A stretch of 46,315 nt of DNA, from positions 1 to 46,315 of the forward strand of contig CAJGCF010000003.1 in the NCBI GenBank assembly GCA_904501865.1, given 5' to 3'. Within the stretch, counting starts at the first letter, position 1, and each line of letters begins with the position of its first letter. This DNA comes from an uncultured Clostridia bacterium. GTDB taxonomy: Bacteria; Bacillota; Clostridia; Oscillospirales; CAG-272. This document shows positions 1-8,469 of the stretch, in pieces. Below the pieces are notes generated by a model. It saw only the letters and a program-made list of their open reading frames with translations, ran no database searches and was not told the origin of the DNA. Position numbers and translations under genes: made by a program.

Positions 1-471
1 CTCAAGCTCGTCAAGCAAATCAAAGGGATCGCGCGCCTCTCTGTCTAGCTTATTTATAAAAGTGAATATCGGAATATCTCTCATAGCGCAGACCTTAAAG
101 AGCTATCTTGTCTGAGGCTCGATACCCTTTGCCGCGTCAATTACCATTACCGCGCTGTCCGCTGCCATAAGCGTACGGTAGGTGTCCTCTGAGAAATCCT
201 GGTGTCCGGGGGTGTCAAGGATATTGACACAGTATCCGTCGTATTCAAACTGCATAACCGACGACGTGACCGAGATTCCTCTCTGCTTTTCGAGCTCCAT
301 CCAGTCGGATACCGCGTGCTTATCGCTCTGCTTGCCCTTTACAGAGCCCGCAGACTGTATCGCGCCCCCGTAAAGCAGGAATTTCTCTGTAAGAGTGGTC
401 TTACCTGCGTCAGGGTGCGAAATTATCGCAAACGTCCTTCTTCTTTCTATTTCTTTTCTCAATTCTGCCAT
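1..471 (-). pseudogene. prfC: Peptide chain release factor 3, N-terminal part, with in-frame TAG (partial at window edge)
   Basis: RF3 is the GTPase that recycles RF1/RF2 after peptide release. The start is the ATG at 469-471, with GAGGT upstream, giving MAELRKEIERRR. The GTPase P-loop SHPDAGKTT is at residues 18-26, RGISVTSSV follows as switch I, and DTPGHQDFSEDTYRTL is the G3 region. At 103-105 the reading frame meets TAG, where RF3 proteins have Lys in a TRKL motif. The same frame then continues without error (LFKVCAMRDIPIFTF, then INKLDREARDPFDLL) to the window edge. This is therefore one substitution (AAG to TAG) and not a frameshift. The product as written would be 122 residues and lack most of the G domain. 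It may be a real nonsense mutation, a sequencing or assembly error, or readthrough. RF3 is dispensable in many bacteria. Confidence 0.85.
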
Positions 472-511
472 TTTTACCTCTATGCTAAAAAAACAAAAAT
501 CAACAAGGATA

Positions 512-540
512 ATTATACCACCAACTCTCGCTTTTGTCAA
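512..540 (-). promoter_or_regulatory. Sigma-A promoter of prfC
   Basis: Reading the minus strand, TTGACA (535-540) and TATAAT (512-517) are separated by exactly 17 bases, a perfect consensus. It lies about 40 bases upstream of the prfC start. Confidence 0.85.
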
Positions 541-594
541 TGGTCTTACCGCCTCTGCTTTTTTTATTATGCCTCATAAAAACTTAGAAAACTA

Positions 595-623
595 TTGACC
601 TTTTGCTTTTTGTGTGATACAAT
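595..623 (+). promoter_or_regulatory. Sigma-A promoter of the beta-helix gene
   Basis: TTGACC (595-600), 17 bases, then TACAAT (618-623) on the plus strand, about 60 bases upstream of the ATG at 685. It is divergent from the prfC promoter. Confidence 0.7.
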
Positions 624-684
624 TTATAAAAGATTATGTTTTGGGACTTTAGAGAATCATCTCAAGTCGTAATTGAGGTATCTT

Positions 685-3201
685 ATGAACACATCTGAAT
701 TCAAGTCTCTGCTTGGAAACTCCAGCGAGCTCACTCTTGACACTACTCTCACTCTTGACGAGGGCATATACGATGCCTGCGGCGCAACTATAATAGCCAA
801 GCGCGGCATTTTTATCGGCGAGGATAACGTATGCCTCAAAAACGCCATCATTATCGGTAGCATCAAGGTAGAGGGACACGGTGTAAGTATTATAAATTGC
901 TCTATATCCGCGGAAAACAAGGCTATATCTGCGCGCGCGGCGGGCTTGGTGTTGAAAAATAATCACATAAGCTGCGGTGGCGTCGCAATAGCACTTGAGA
1001 GCGGCTCTTATAACTGTCTTGTGGCACAGAACCGCACGGACGGCGAGATAGAGATACGTGACGGCTACAACTGCTCCGTAATTCTCAACGAGGCGGAAAA
1101 GATATCAGCTCTGAACAACAAGAACGTCTATATTATAGACAACTCGGCAAAAACACTTTCTCTTTGCAACAATAATCATATCATCTGTGACGGAAATAAA
1201 TTTGAGAGTCTTGCCGACGAGAACAATCAGAACAAGAACGGCAACTCACTGATGGACGTGGATGCGCGTCTTGAGGTGGGTGCGGACAGAAATCTTCTCC
1301 CCCACACCGATAAGGACCTCTTTATAGGAATGACTGTCAGCGAAACTATAAAGGATGCAGAGCTTGAGTGCGAGATGGTCTTCTCTGACTATCTTCCCAC
1401 CGTGTGTGAAAAAAATGATGTTGTGATAGTTGCACCCGGAGCATACCACACGGCGACCATCCAACTCACAGAGGCTCACTCCAACACCAAGATATACGCT
1501 TACGGAGTTTACGTTGAAAATTTAGAGTACGATAGCGTCCTTGTCCTGAGACAAGCTGAAAATATTACTGTGGCAGGTCTTACCATGGGCTACAAGCCTC
1601 AATCCGCGCATCAGATACACGTGCTTGAGGTGGGCGAGGACTACATCACCGCCGTCACCGCGGCCGGTCTTGCCGAGGAGTCAACAGACAGAAGATATCA
1701 GCACACTCTGTTCAGCGATATATACCCGAGAGGAAGCCTTTACACCGAAAGCGTAAAGATAAATGACGACGGCACTATGACGTGGGGAGTAAGTGCAGAC
1801 CACATACACAAGCTTCGCGCGGGTGATGTGCTCAACAGACGCGTTGGCCGTCCGGGTGAATCCTCAGTGTACACAGAAGCATGCTCGGGCATTGTTTACA
1901 AGGACGTAGTTCTTTACGGACAGTCATCCGCCCTTGCGTTTGCCGAGCGCGATAATCTTAAATCCGTTGTGTATTACCGTATACATAACACTAACCGCGC
2001 TCCTTATATAATTGATGAGAAAACCTACCAGTTCTACAAGGCTCTTGAGGAAAAATACGGCGTGTGTCTTGAGGTGTCCATAGACCACCTGGGCAGATAT
2101 CGCGGAAGCATTCCCCGTGTGGGCTCGGTCGACGCTACCCATATAATGCGCTGTAAGGAGGGTATCACGGCTATCTCTTGCATATTCGAGCAGATGTGTG
2201 ACGACGGCTCCAACCATCGCGCCTCAAGCTCGCGCCTTGCAGAGTGCAAGGACAACGGCGACGGCACAACTACTCTTGTCTACAAGCCCAATCTCGCCGA
2301 AGTCTACTATACAGCTTATCAGTGCAAGGACGGAAGCTCCTGCCCTCAATTCGAAAAGGGTGATCAGGCTTATCTCTACACCTCTAAGGGTCAGCTCGTA
2401 TGCGACACGCCCGCTCTCGATGATTGCGTTTTCGTTGGTACGGGAGTAAGCGAGCTCACGGGAGCTGAGTATGAAAAGTACGCCATCAAGGTCAAGACCG
2501 AAGCCGTGAATTTTGCCGCGCTTGAGGGATACGACCTCTCCGATGACCATTACAGAACAGATAACAAGGTACTTGTTGACAATACCAGCCACAACTCACA
2601 AGGCTTTTACTTTGACAACGTGTGGATAGAGGGTATCTGCGCGCGCGGCTTTATGGTCAAAGCTCCCAACGGAACTATCAAAAACTGCACCTTCTGTAAT
2701 CTCAATATGGCGGGAATAGCCTGCAAGACAGAGATAACCTGGAGTGAGAGCACGGTCGCGCACGATATAAATATTTCCAAAAATCTGTTTAATAACACGG
2801 GATTTTTGAACGACTATCTATCTTACAAACCTCTTGCCCCCATAGTCATCGAGGGCTTTTCAAAGACCGTGAGGAAGGATTTTCTTATCTACAAGAATAT
2901 CACTATCGAGGGTAACAGATTTGAAAACGTCAAGCATAAATACGGCATCTGCATAAACTCCGCGGAGAACGTAAAGATAATCGGCAACACCTTCTGTCCC
3001 ATCGTGGACGAGAGCCCCGAAAACCTTGGAATCTCTATTGACATTGACACTGCTATGGACGTTGAGATATCGGGTAACACCTTCTCCCCGAACGCTAAAA
3101 CTCCGCTTGACGCTATTTGCGCAAGGAATTACAAGAACGTCTACGGTACTGACGTATCCGACAAAGACGGCAACAGTCTGCTGCCTGACAGCGTTGAATA
3201 A
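685..3201 (+). CDS. Right-handed parallel beta-helix repeat protein (carbohydrate-active-like)
   Basis: Protein of 838 residues. I place the start at the ATG at 685 because GAGGT sits 5 bases upstream of it; the in-frame TTG at 673 has no ribosome binding site. Many short strands of the type NNxIxxxGxxVxIxxN recur near residues 40-170 and again at about 620-820 (for example IKNCTFCNLNMAGIAC, ITIEGNRFENVKHKYGI, VKIIGNTFCP), as in pectate-lyase or GH110-like solenoids. A central segment around residue 490 (DATHIMRCKEGITAISCIF, then EQMCDDGSNHRAS) resembles the part of GH110-type alpha-galactosidases that carries acidic residues, but I cannot assign a reaction. There is no signal peptide and no membrane segment, so it would be cytoplasmic. 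It stands alone between a divergent prfC and a convergent purC. Function unknown; polysaccharide or glycan processing is an inference from the fold. Confidence 0.75.
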   Translation: MNTSEFKSLLGNSSELTLDTTLTLDEGIYDACGATIIAKRGIFIGEDNVCLKNAIIIGSIKVEGHGVSIINCSISAENKAISARAAGLVLKNNHISCGGVAIALESGSYNCLVAQNRTDGEIEIRDGYNCSVILNEAEKISALNNKNVYIIDNSAKTLSLCNNNHIICDGNKFESLADENNQNKNGNSLMDVDARLEVGADRNLLPHTDKDLFIGMTVSETIKDAELECEMVFSDYLPTVCEKNDVVIVAPGAYHTATIQLTEAHSNTKIYAYGVYVENLEYDSVLVLRQAENITVAGLTMGYKPQSAHQIHVLEVGEDYITAVTAAGLAEESTDRRYQHTLFSDIYPRGSLYTESVKINDDGTMTWGVSADHIHKLRAGDVLNRRVGRPGESSVYTEACSGIVYKDVVLYGQSSALAFAERDNLKSVVYYRIHNTNRAPYIIDEKTYQFYKALEEKYGVCLEVSIDHLGRYRGSIPRVGSVDATHIMRCKEGITAISCIFEQMCDDGSNHRASSSRLAECKDNGDGTTTLVYKPNLAEVYYTAYQCKDGSSCPQFEKGDQAYLYTSKGQLVCDTPALDDCVFVGTGVSELTGAEYEKYAIKVKTEAVNFAALEGYDLSDDHYRTDNKVLVDNTSHNSQGFYFDNVWIEGICARGFMVKAPNGTIKNCTFCNLNMAGIACKTEITWSESTVAHDINISKNLFNNTGFLNDYLSYKPLAPIVIEGFSKTVRKDFLIYKNITIEGNRFENVKHKYGICINSAENVKIIGNTFCPIVDESPENLGISIDIDTAMDVEISGNTFSPNAKTPLDAICARNYKNVYGTDVSDKDGNSLLPDSVE

Positions 3202-3203
3202 TA

Positions 3204-3240
3204 ATTAAAACAAGGGGCTTTTTAAGCCCCTTGTTTTAAT
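3204..3240. terminator. Bidirectional intrinsic terminator between the beta-helix gene and purC
   Basis: A perfect inverted repeat (arms 3204-3220 and 3224-3240, 3-base loop) with GGGGC/GCCCC cores and flanking A/T runs that act as U-tracts on either strand. It separates two convergent genes and touches the purC stop codon. Confidence 0.9.
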
Positions 3241-3938
3241 CATCTGTTGTTGATTATCTTTGTAAGCTCGACGGGGTCGACGATAGTGTCACCCTTGTAA
3301 ACTCTCATATTGCCCGATGCTATCTCGTCGATGAGTATTACCTCGCCGTTGTTGTAGCCAAACTCGAACTTGATATCCCAAAGGTCGAGACCGAGAGTAG
3401 CCAGATCATCGGCAACTATCTTTGTGATAGCCAAGGTCTGCGCCTTTAGGCTCTCGAACATTTCGGGAGTCATTATTCCAAGTGCCACAAGTCCCTCACC
3501 CGTTACCAGCGGGTCGCCCTTCTCATCGTTCTTGAAGGTGCATTCAACGTAACCGCCCTCAAGACGAGTTCCGTTCTTGATGTACTCGCCGTATCTGCGG
3601 ATAAAGCTACCCGTTGCAACTAAACGGCAGATGACCTCAAGTCCGTTTCCTCCCTGCGCCTTGCCGAAGCACTCTGCGGGGAGCACCTCCATAGTCGCGT
3701 TGTCAACGTCTGCCGAGACATAATGAGTCTTTATTCCTGCTGCCTTGCAAAGCTCAAAATAATAAATAGACGTCTGAAGATTAGCCTTGCCGATTCCGTC
3801 GATAGTAAGTCCTACGCTATTCTCGCCCGGGTCGAAAACCCCGTCCTTACCCGTGCAGTCATCCTTAAACTTCAGGAGAACGTTGCCGTTGTCGAGAGCG
3901 TATACGTCTTTTGTTTTTCCTTTGTAAAGCAGGTTCAT
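3240..3938 (-). CDS. purC: Phosphoribosylaminoimidazole-succinocarboxamide synthase
   Basis: PurC (SAICAR synthase) joins CAIR and aspartate with ATP in purine synthesis. The protein is 232 residues, normal for bacteria. It opens with LLYKGKTKDVYAL, the family start. It then has LLKFKDDCTGKDGVFDPGENSVG in the nucleotide-binding lobe, ICRLVATGSFIRRYG, and the C-terminal LWDIKFEFGY and IDEIASGNMR motifs. The start at 3938 is chosen because GGAGGAG precedes it. No other pur genes are nearby, so it is transcribed alone from its own consensus promoter and ends at the terminator shared with the beta-helix gene. Confidence 0.95.
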   Translation of the reverse strand: MNLLYKGKTKDVYALDNGNVLLKFKDDCTGKDGVFDPGENSVGLTIDGIGKANLQTSIYYFELCKAAGIKTHYVSADVDNATMEVLPAECFGKAQGGNGLEVICRLVATGSFIRRYGEYIKNGTRLEGGYVECTFKNDEKGDPLVTGEGLVALGIMTPEMFESLKAQTLAITKIVADDLATLGLDLWDIKFEFGYNNGEVILIDEIASGNMRVYKGDTIVDPVELTKIINNR

Positions 3939-3983
3939 ATTTACTCCTCCGCGCCACAAGCGCAATTAAAATATTACCTTTCT

Positions 3984-4012
3984 ATTATACTCCATTACAC
4001 ACGGTATGTCAA
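3984..4012 (-). promoter_or_regulatory. Sigma-A promoter of purC
   Basis: TTGACA (4007-4012), 17 bases, TATAAT (3984-3989) on the minus strand; a perfect consensus 45 bases upstream of the start codon. Confidence 0.85.
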
Positions 4013-4078
4013 GAAAAATCTTGACGAAAATGCAAACAAAATGCAATATTTCATCAAGTTTTCTTATAGTCATTTTGA

Positions 4079-4828
4079 CTAAACCGACATTAAGGCGTCA
4101 AGCACGAGCATAGCGCAGGTGCCGCACAGAAAAGCATAGGTCACTCGATATGCCTCTCCGTCGGCGTGAGTCTCTGGTATCATCTCCTCGCTGATGACAT
4201 AGAGCATAGCTCCGCCCGCAAAGGCGAGCGCAAATGGCAATATCGCCTGCGCCACGCTTACCGCGAAATATCCGATAAGAGTGCCCACTACCTCCGCCAA
4301 GCCCGTTAAAAGAGCCAATATGAAGGTCTTTTTGGGACTTATGCACGCCGAGAGCATAGGCGAAATTATCACCATTCCCTCGGGTATATTATGGAGCGCT
4401 ATTCCTGCCGCTATAAGTATAGCTCCCTCAACGTCACCTGCGCCAAATCCTACTCCTGCGGCTATGCCCTCGGGAAGATTGTGTATGCCTATCGCGATGA
4501 CGAACAAAAGCACGCTTTTTACTCTGCCCGAGCTTTTCTGCTCACCGCCCACAAGCTTGTGTATGTGAGGCACAAGTCTGTCGGAAAGGTTTATACACAC
4601 GCCTCCCACGAGTATTCCGAGCACGGCGACAAGCACTCCAAAGCGCCCCCCATATTCTATTGACGGTAATATCAGTCCTAAAAAAGCCGCCGAGAGCATT
4701 ATTCCAGCCGCAAACGATATAACGAGATTTGAAAATCTATGTGAGATGTTTTTAAAGATAAATCCTATGAGCGCGCCCGCGACGGTGGCTCCACCGACTC
4801 CAAGCGCGGTCAGAAAAACCAGTTGCAT
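4079..4828 (-). CDS. ZIP family divalent metal transporter
   Basis: Integral membrane protein of 249 residues with about eight hydrophobic segments. The two metal-site motifs of the ZIP family are present: HNLPEG at residues 116-121 and HNIPEG at 146-151, in consecutive helices, with a His-containing loop (VPHIHKL) before them. ZIP proteins of this size (ZupT or GufA-like) import Zn, Fe or Mn across the cytoplasmic membrane. The start at 4828 has GGAG upstream. The gene ends in TAG, which shows that TAG is a normal stop in this genome. It stands alone; no metalloregulator site was recognised. Substrate is not predictable from sequence. Confidence 0.9.
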   Translation of the reverse strand: MQLVFLTALGVGGATVAGALIGFIFKNISHRFSNLVISFAAGIMLSAAFLGLILPSIEYGGRFGVLVAVLGILVGGVCINLSDRLVPHIHKLVGGEQKSSGRVKSVLLFVIAIGIHNLPEGIAAGVGFGAGDVEGAILIAAGIALHNIPEGMVIISPMLSACISPKKTFILALLTGLAEVVGTLIGYFAVSVAQAILPFALAFAGGAMLYVISEEMIPETHADGEAYRVTYAFLCGTCAMLVLDALMSV

Positions 4829-4932
4829 AACATATTTCTCCTTTATTTTGAGGCTCGCCTTGACGGGAGCTCCCTATTATAAAGTCTATGCCGTGCGTCG
4901 CTTTTTGTCGATAAGTCGAGATAGCATTTTAT

Positions 4933-5196
4933 TCAAGCAAGGGATTCTACCATTATCTTGATTGCAAGAGAAAAGCCTTTTGCAAAGGCATCATCACAAG
5001 CTTTTGACCACAACTCATCTGAACAGTCAATTAGTTTTTCCAAGCTTTCCTTACCTTTATCATCAAGCTGTGCTATAACATCCTTGCGATGTCTCGCAAT
5101 ATACTCAACCAGCTTGCGCTCGCTATCACATATACCTGTTTTTTCTTCACATGGACGGATATCCCCGTTCCAAAGACCTATCAATGTGCTTTTCAT
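4933..5196 (-). CDS. Small DUF6809-like protein of unknown function
   Basis: An 87-residue cytoplasmic protein starting MKSTLIGLWNGDIRPCE, followed by a long helical region with charged residues (SERKLVEYIARHRKDVIAQL) and a C-terminal FAKGFSLAIKIMVESL. This layout matches my recollection of the DUF6809 family of small helical proteins in Clostridia; the assignment is from memory. The start at 5196 is chosen because GGGAGGA lies 8 bases upstream. An intrinsic terminator with a UUCG loop and a long structured RNA lie immediately upstream, so expression is probably conditional. Confidence 0.7.
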   Translation of the reverse strand: MKSTLIGLWNGDIRPCEEKTGICDSERKLVEYIARHRKDVIAQLDDKGKESLEKLIDCSDELWSKACDDAFAKGFSLAIKIMVESLA

Positions 5197-5209
5197 AATC
5201 TTTCCTCCC

Positions 5210-5243
5210 AAAATAAAAAGGTGCGCAACCGAAGCTACGCACC
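5210..5243 (-). terminator. Leader terminator with UUCG tetraloop before the DUF6809-like gene
   Basis: On the minus strand a 10-bp stem (5234-5243 with 5220-5229, GGTGCG/CGCACC at the base, two G-U pairs inside) closes a C(UUCG)G loop. It is followed by TTTTTATTTT and then by the ribosome binding site of the 87-residue gene about 10 bases later. It is positioned as an attenuator or as the 3' end of a short RNA. Confidence 0.75.
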
Positions 5244-5383
5244 GAAAAACGCACGCCCCAAATTGCTGCGACACAATTATCCATTACCTACCACTACGAT
5301 AGCATACGAAAACAGAGCATACATTTTTACCACAGTAAAAAAATATGCTATCAGCGCAAATAATGGATATTTAATTGTGTCGC
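5210..5383 (-). ncRNA. Long nested-hairpin RNA (candidate structured leader or sRNA)
   Basis: Downstream of a promoter at 5390-5418 the minus-strand transcript would start near 5383 and fold at once. A 12-bp perfect stem (5372-5383 with 5268-5279) is followed by a 4-base bulge and a 7-bp stem (5361-5367 with 5280-5286). Inside lies a 9-bp stem (5344-5352 with 5298-5306), and within that a 7-bp hairpin with a 4-base loop (5335-5341 with 5324-5330). About 25 bases later comes the UUCG terminator at 5220-5243. I do not recognise a known riboswitch core. It could instead be a hairpin-forming mobile repeat. Confidence 0.55.
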
Positions 5384-5389
5384 AAGTAT

Positions 5390-5418
5390 ATTATATCATA
5401 TTTTTTTGGATTTGTAAA
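5390..5418 (-). promoter_or_regulatory. Promoter for the structured RNA and DUF6809-like gene
   Basis: TTTACA (5413-5418), 17 bases, TATAAT (5390-5395) on the minus strand. The predicted start point coincides with the first base of the long stem. Confidence 0.7.
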
Positions 5419-5444
5419 TAGGAAGATGGATTTTTTAATTCAAA

Positions 5445-5485
5445 CATATAAAAGCAGATGAGCCATTCGTAAAAAAGCCCATCTG
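5445..5485 (-). terminator. Terminator of the arginine operon (after argF)
   Basis: Minus-strand hairpin with arms 5477-5485 and 5455-5463 (9 bp, one G-U pair), followed by CTTTTATATG. It lies about 20 bases after the argF stop. Confidence 0.6.
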
Positions 5486-5507
5486 ATTTATTGTTTTATA
5501 CATTATT

Positions 5508-6410
5508 CTATTTCATACACTTGACGAGAACTGCCTTTTGTGCGTGGAGTCTGTTCTCTGCCTCGTCGAATATCTCGTCGGCGTGAGCCTCAAAGACCTC
5601 GGCGGTTATCTCTTCCTCACGGTGAGCGGGCAGACAATGAAGCACCATAGCTCCCTGATTTGCCACCGCCATAACAGAGCTGTTTATCTGATATCCCTTG
5701 AATATCTTCTTCCTCTCCTCTGCCTCGCCTTCCTGTCCCATAGACGCCCACACATCCGTATAGAGAACGTCTGCGCCATCTGCTGCCTCAAGTACGTTAT
5801 CGGTGCAGGTAAATCTGCCGCTCTCCGCCGCCCATTTCATAATGTCAGCATCGGGGCGGTAGCCCTCGGGGCACGCGACGGACACGGTCATTCCCGCCTT
5901 GATTCCTCCCACGATAAGAGAGTTCGCCATATTGTTTCCGTCACCTACGTAGCAGAGCTTGAGCCCCTTGAGTATTCCCTTATGCTCACGTATGGTCATA
6001 AGGTCGGCAAGTACCTGACAGGGATGACAGTAGTCTGTAAGTCCGTTGATTATCGGAATGCTTCCGCAAGCCGCGAGATTTTCGACCTCTGCCTGCTCAA
6101 ACGTTCTTATCATAATGCCGTCAAGATATCTTGAGAGCACGCGTGCAGTGTCCTCCACAGGCTCTCCTCTGCCTATCTGAAGGTCCTTTGAGGACAAAAA
6201 CAGAGCCGAGCCGCCAAGGTCATACATTCCCACCTCAAAGGACACGCGGGTTCTCGTCGAGGACTTCTCGAATATCATTCCAAGCGTTTTTCCCTTGAGC
6301 AGATGATGCTCTATGCCGTTCTTTTTCTCAAATTTGAGTTGGTCGGCAAGGTTAAGTATTTCTATTATCTCTTTTTCGGACAAGTCCGAAAGCTTAAGCA
6401 AATGTTTCAT
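5508..6410 (-). CDS. argF: Ornithine carbamoyltransferase
   Basis: Transfers the carbamoyl group from carbamoyl phosphate to ornithine to make citrulline. The protein is 300 residues, the usual length. The carbamoyl-phosphate motif STRTR is at residues 51-55. HPCQVLADL follows in the middle, DVWASMGQE near residue 230 corresponds to the ornithine-binding region, and the catalytic HCLPAHREEEI motif is in the C-terminal domain. The start at 6410 has AGAGGA just upstream; an upstream in-frame ATG lacks one. It is the last gene of the argH-C-J-B-D-F run, 16 bases after argD, and is followed by a hairpin terminator. Confidence 0.96.
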   Translation of the reverse strand: MKHLLKLSDLSEKEIIEILNLADQLKFEKKNGIEHHLLKGKTLGMIFEKSSTRTRVSFEVGMYDLGGSALFLSSKDLQIGRGEPVEDTARVLSRYLDGIMIRTFEQAEVENLAACGSIPIINGLTDYCHPCQVLADLMTIREHKGILKGLKLCYVGDGNNMANSLIVGGIKAGMTVSVACPEGYRPDADIMKWAAESGRFTCTDNVLEAADGADVLYTDVWASMGQEGEAEERKKIFKGYQINSSVMAVANQGAMVLHCLPAHREEEITAEVFEAHADEIFDEAENRLHAQKAVLVKCMK

Positions 6411-6426
6411 ATTTTTCCTCTTTCTC

Positions 6427-7587
6427 TTATTCCGCACACACGGCTTTGATGACCTCGACCGCCCTGTGCAAGAGCTCGTCGGGTATATTGAGAGCAGGCA
6501 GAAGCCTGACCTTGTTTTTAGCCTTTATGACGAGAACTCCTCTCTCGCGGCACTCGGCTATGACCGCCGACGCGTCCTTCTCGGTTTCAATTCCTATCAT
6601 AAGTCCCATTCCGCTGACACTCTTTACGCCCTTTGCTTCCGAGAGCTCCGAGAAGATATATTGGCTCTTCTCTCTCACTCCCTCAAGCATAGTCTCGTCT
6701 ATTCTTGAAAGCACGTTGACCGCACCTGCGCAGCACACGGGATTTCCCCCAAACGTCGAGCCGTGCATACCCGCGCCGAGCACGCTCTCCACCTTCTCAC
6801 CCAGCACAGTAGCGCCTATCGGCAAACCGCCGCCAAGTCCCTTTGCCGTGGAAAAAATGTCGGGCTTTATGCCGTAATTCATATATCCGTAAAGCTTGCC
6901 CGTGCGTCCGTTACCCGTCTGTACCTCGTCGGCGATAAGGAGCAGGTTATACTCGCGCGCCACCGCCTCAAGTCCCTTGACGAAATCATAGTCGAGAGGT
7001 CTTACACCTCCCTCTCCCTGCACGCACTCAAACATGATAGCACAGCACTTGTTTTGCGCGGCAAGGCTTTTCACGCTCTCAATATTATTCGCCTCGGCAT
7101 AGACAAAGCCCTCGGGCATAGGCAAAAAGTCCTTATGGAACACGTCCTGTCCCGTTGCCGCCAAAGTAGCAAGTGTTCTTCCGTGGAAGCTATCCGTCAG
7201 GGTTATCACCGTAGTGTATTCGCCCCCCTTGTTTATCTCGCCCCATTTTCTCGCGGTCTTGATAGCGCACTCGTTTGCCTCCGCTCCGGAGTTCGAGAAA
7301 AACACCTTGCTCATTCCCGTGCGCTCACATAGCATTTCCGCCAAGATGGCGTCGGGCTCACTGTAATAGAGGTTTGACGTGTGCTGTATTTTTGAGAGCT
7401 GCGCGGTCACCGCCGCTATCCACTCCTCATCGGCAACGCCAAGTCCGTTTACCGCTATGCCCGTACCCATATCTACGTATTTGTTGCCCTCGTCGTCCCA
7501 CACGAGACTTCCCTTGCCGCCTACAAGGGCTATGGGAAAGCGCGCGTACGTGCCCGAAATATATTTGCTATCCTTTTCTTTAATCAT
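6427..7587 (-). CDS. argD: Acetylornithine aminotransferase
   Basis: PLP enzyme converting N-acetylglutamate semialdehyde and glutamate to N-acetylornithine. 386 residues. FSNSGAEANECAIKTAR, LIADEVQTGNGRTG and FSTAKGLGGGLPIGA (with the PLP lysine) are the class-III aminotransferase signatures. It starts at 7587, since the GGAG at 7597-7600 is correctly spaced for this ATG and too close to the ATG at 7596. Its first codons overlap the end of argB by 8 bases, suggesting translational coupling. The same enzyme can serve in lysine synthesis, but nothing in the window bears on that. Confidence 0.95.
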   Translation of the reverse strand: MIKEKDSKYISGTYARFPIALVGGKGSLVWDDEGNKYVDMGTGIAVNGLGVADEEWIAAVTAQLSKIQHTSNLYYSEPDAILAEMLCERTGMSKVFFSNSGAEANECAIKTARKWGEINKGGEYTTVITLTDSFHGRTLATLAATGQDVFHKDFLPMPEGFVYAEANNIESVKSLAAQNKCCAIMFECVQGEGGVRPLDYDFVKGLEAVAREYNLLLIADEVQTGNGRTGKLYGYMNYGIKPDIFSTAKGLGGGLPIGATVLGEKVESVLGAGMHGSTFGGNPVCCAGAVNVLSRIDETMLEGVREKSQYIFSELSEAKGVKSVSGMGLMIGIETEKDASAVIAECRERGVLVIKAKNKVRLLPALNIPDELLHRAVEVIKAVCAE

Positions 7588-8452
7588 AATTATCATCTCC
7601 TGTGACGAACATAGTTCCGATACCTGCGTCCGTCAAAGTCTCAATGAGTATGGAATGAGGTATCCTACCGTCTATCACGAATACTTTTTTCACTCCGCGG
7701 CGTATGGCCTCGATGCAGCAGCTTATTTTGGGTATCATTCCACCGCTTATTACGCCCTCTCTTATAAGCTGGGGCGCTTCGCTCACGTATATCTTTGATA
7801 TGAGTGTCTTGGGGTCGTTCTTGTCGCGTAATATGCCGTCGATATCCGTCATGGATATGAGGCTCTCCGCGCCGAGCTCGCCCGCTATTCTTGCCGCCGC
7901 GGTGTCGGCGTTGATATTGTAGGTATTGCCCTCGTTATCGTACGCAACGGTGGAGATAACGGGAATATAGCCCTTATCAAGACAGTCAGTTATTGGCGTT
8001 ACGTCAACATCGGTTATCTCTCCTACAAAGCCGTGCACGTCGTCAAGTCTTTCCGCCTTGAGCATATGCCCGTCAATACCCGAAAGTCCAATAGCCTTGC
8101 CGCCCTTGTTTTCAAGCAGATTTACAAGATTTTTGTTTATCTTGCCAGCAAGCACCATCTGAACTATATCCACAGTCTCCTTATCCGTGACACGCAGACC
8201 GTCCACAAACTCGCTCTGCTTACCTATCTTGCCAAGCATTTCGGTTATCTCGGGTCCTCCGCCGTGCACCAGCACGACCTTGATACCGATAAGAGAAAGC
8301 AGGACGATATCTCCCATTACCGCTTCCTTGAGCTCATCGTTTATCATAGCGTTTCCGCCGTATTTAACGACTACTATCTTATCGTAATATTTTTTTATGT
8401 AAGGCAGAGCCTCTATCAAAACGTCGGCTCTCTGTGCATGTGTGAGTTCCAT
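7580..8452 (-). CDS. argB: Acetylglutamate kinase
   Basis: Phosphorylates N-acetylglutamate. 290 residues of the amino-acid kinase fold. VVVKYGGNAM near residue 28 and VLVHGGGPEI near residue 60 are the ATP and substrate loops. NINADTAAARIAGEL and the C-terminal GGMIPK and DGRIPHSIL motifs are typical. The N-terminal helix preceding the kinase core (residues 1-25) is like that of arginine-inhibited forms, so feedback inhibition by arginine is plausible but not proved. The start at 8452 has GAGAGGT upstream. It lies 17 bases after argJ and overlaps argD. Confidence 0.95.
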   Translation of the reverse strand: MELTHAQRADVLIEALPYIKKYYDKIVVVKYGGNAMINDELKEAVMGDIVLLSLIGIKVVLVHGGGPEITEMLGKIGKQSEFVDGLRVTDKETVDIVQMVLAGKINKNLVNLLENKGGKAIGLSGIDGHMLKAERLDDVHGFVGEITDVDVTPITDCLDKGYIPVISTVAYDNEGNTYNINADTAAARIAGELGAESLISMTDIDGILRDKNDPKTLISKIYVSEAPQLIREGVISGGMIPKISCCIEAIRRGVKKVFVIDGRIPHSILIETLTDAGIGTMFVTGDDNYD

Positions 8453-8469
8453 AGCTACCTCTCTTATAA

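Noticed and set aside
1..471. Reassigned TAG codon as the explanation of the prfC interruption
   Set aside because: The ZIP transporter gene ends in TAG where its homologs end, and no other gene has an internal TAG.
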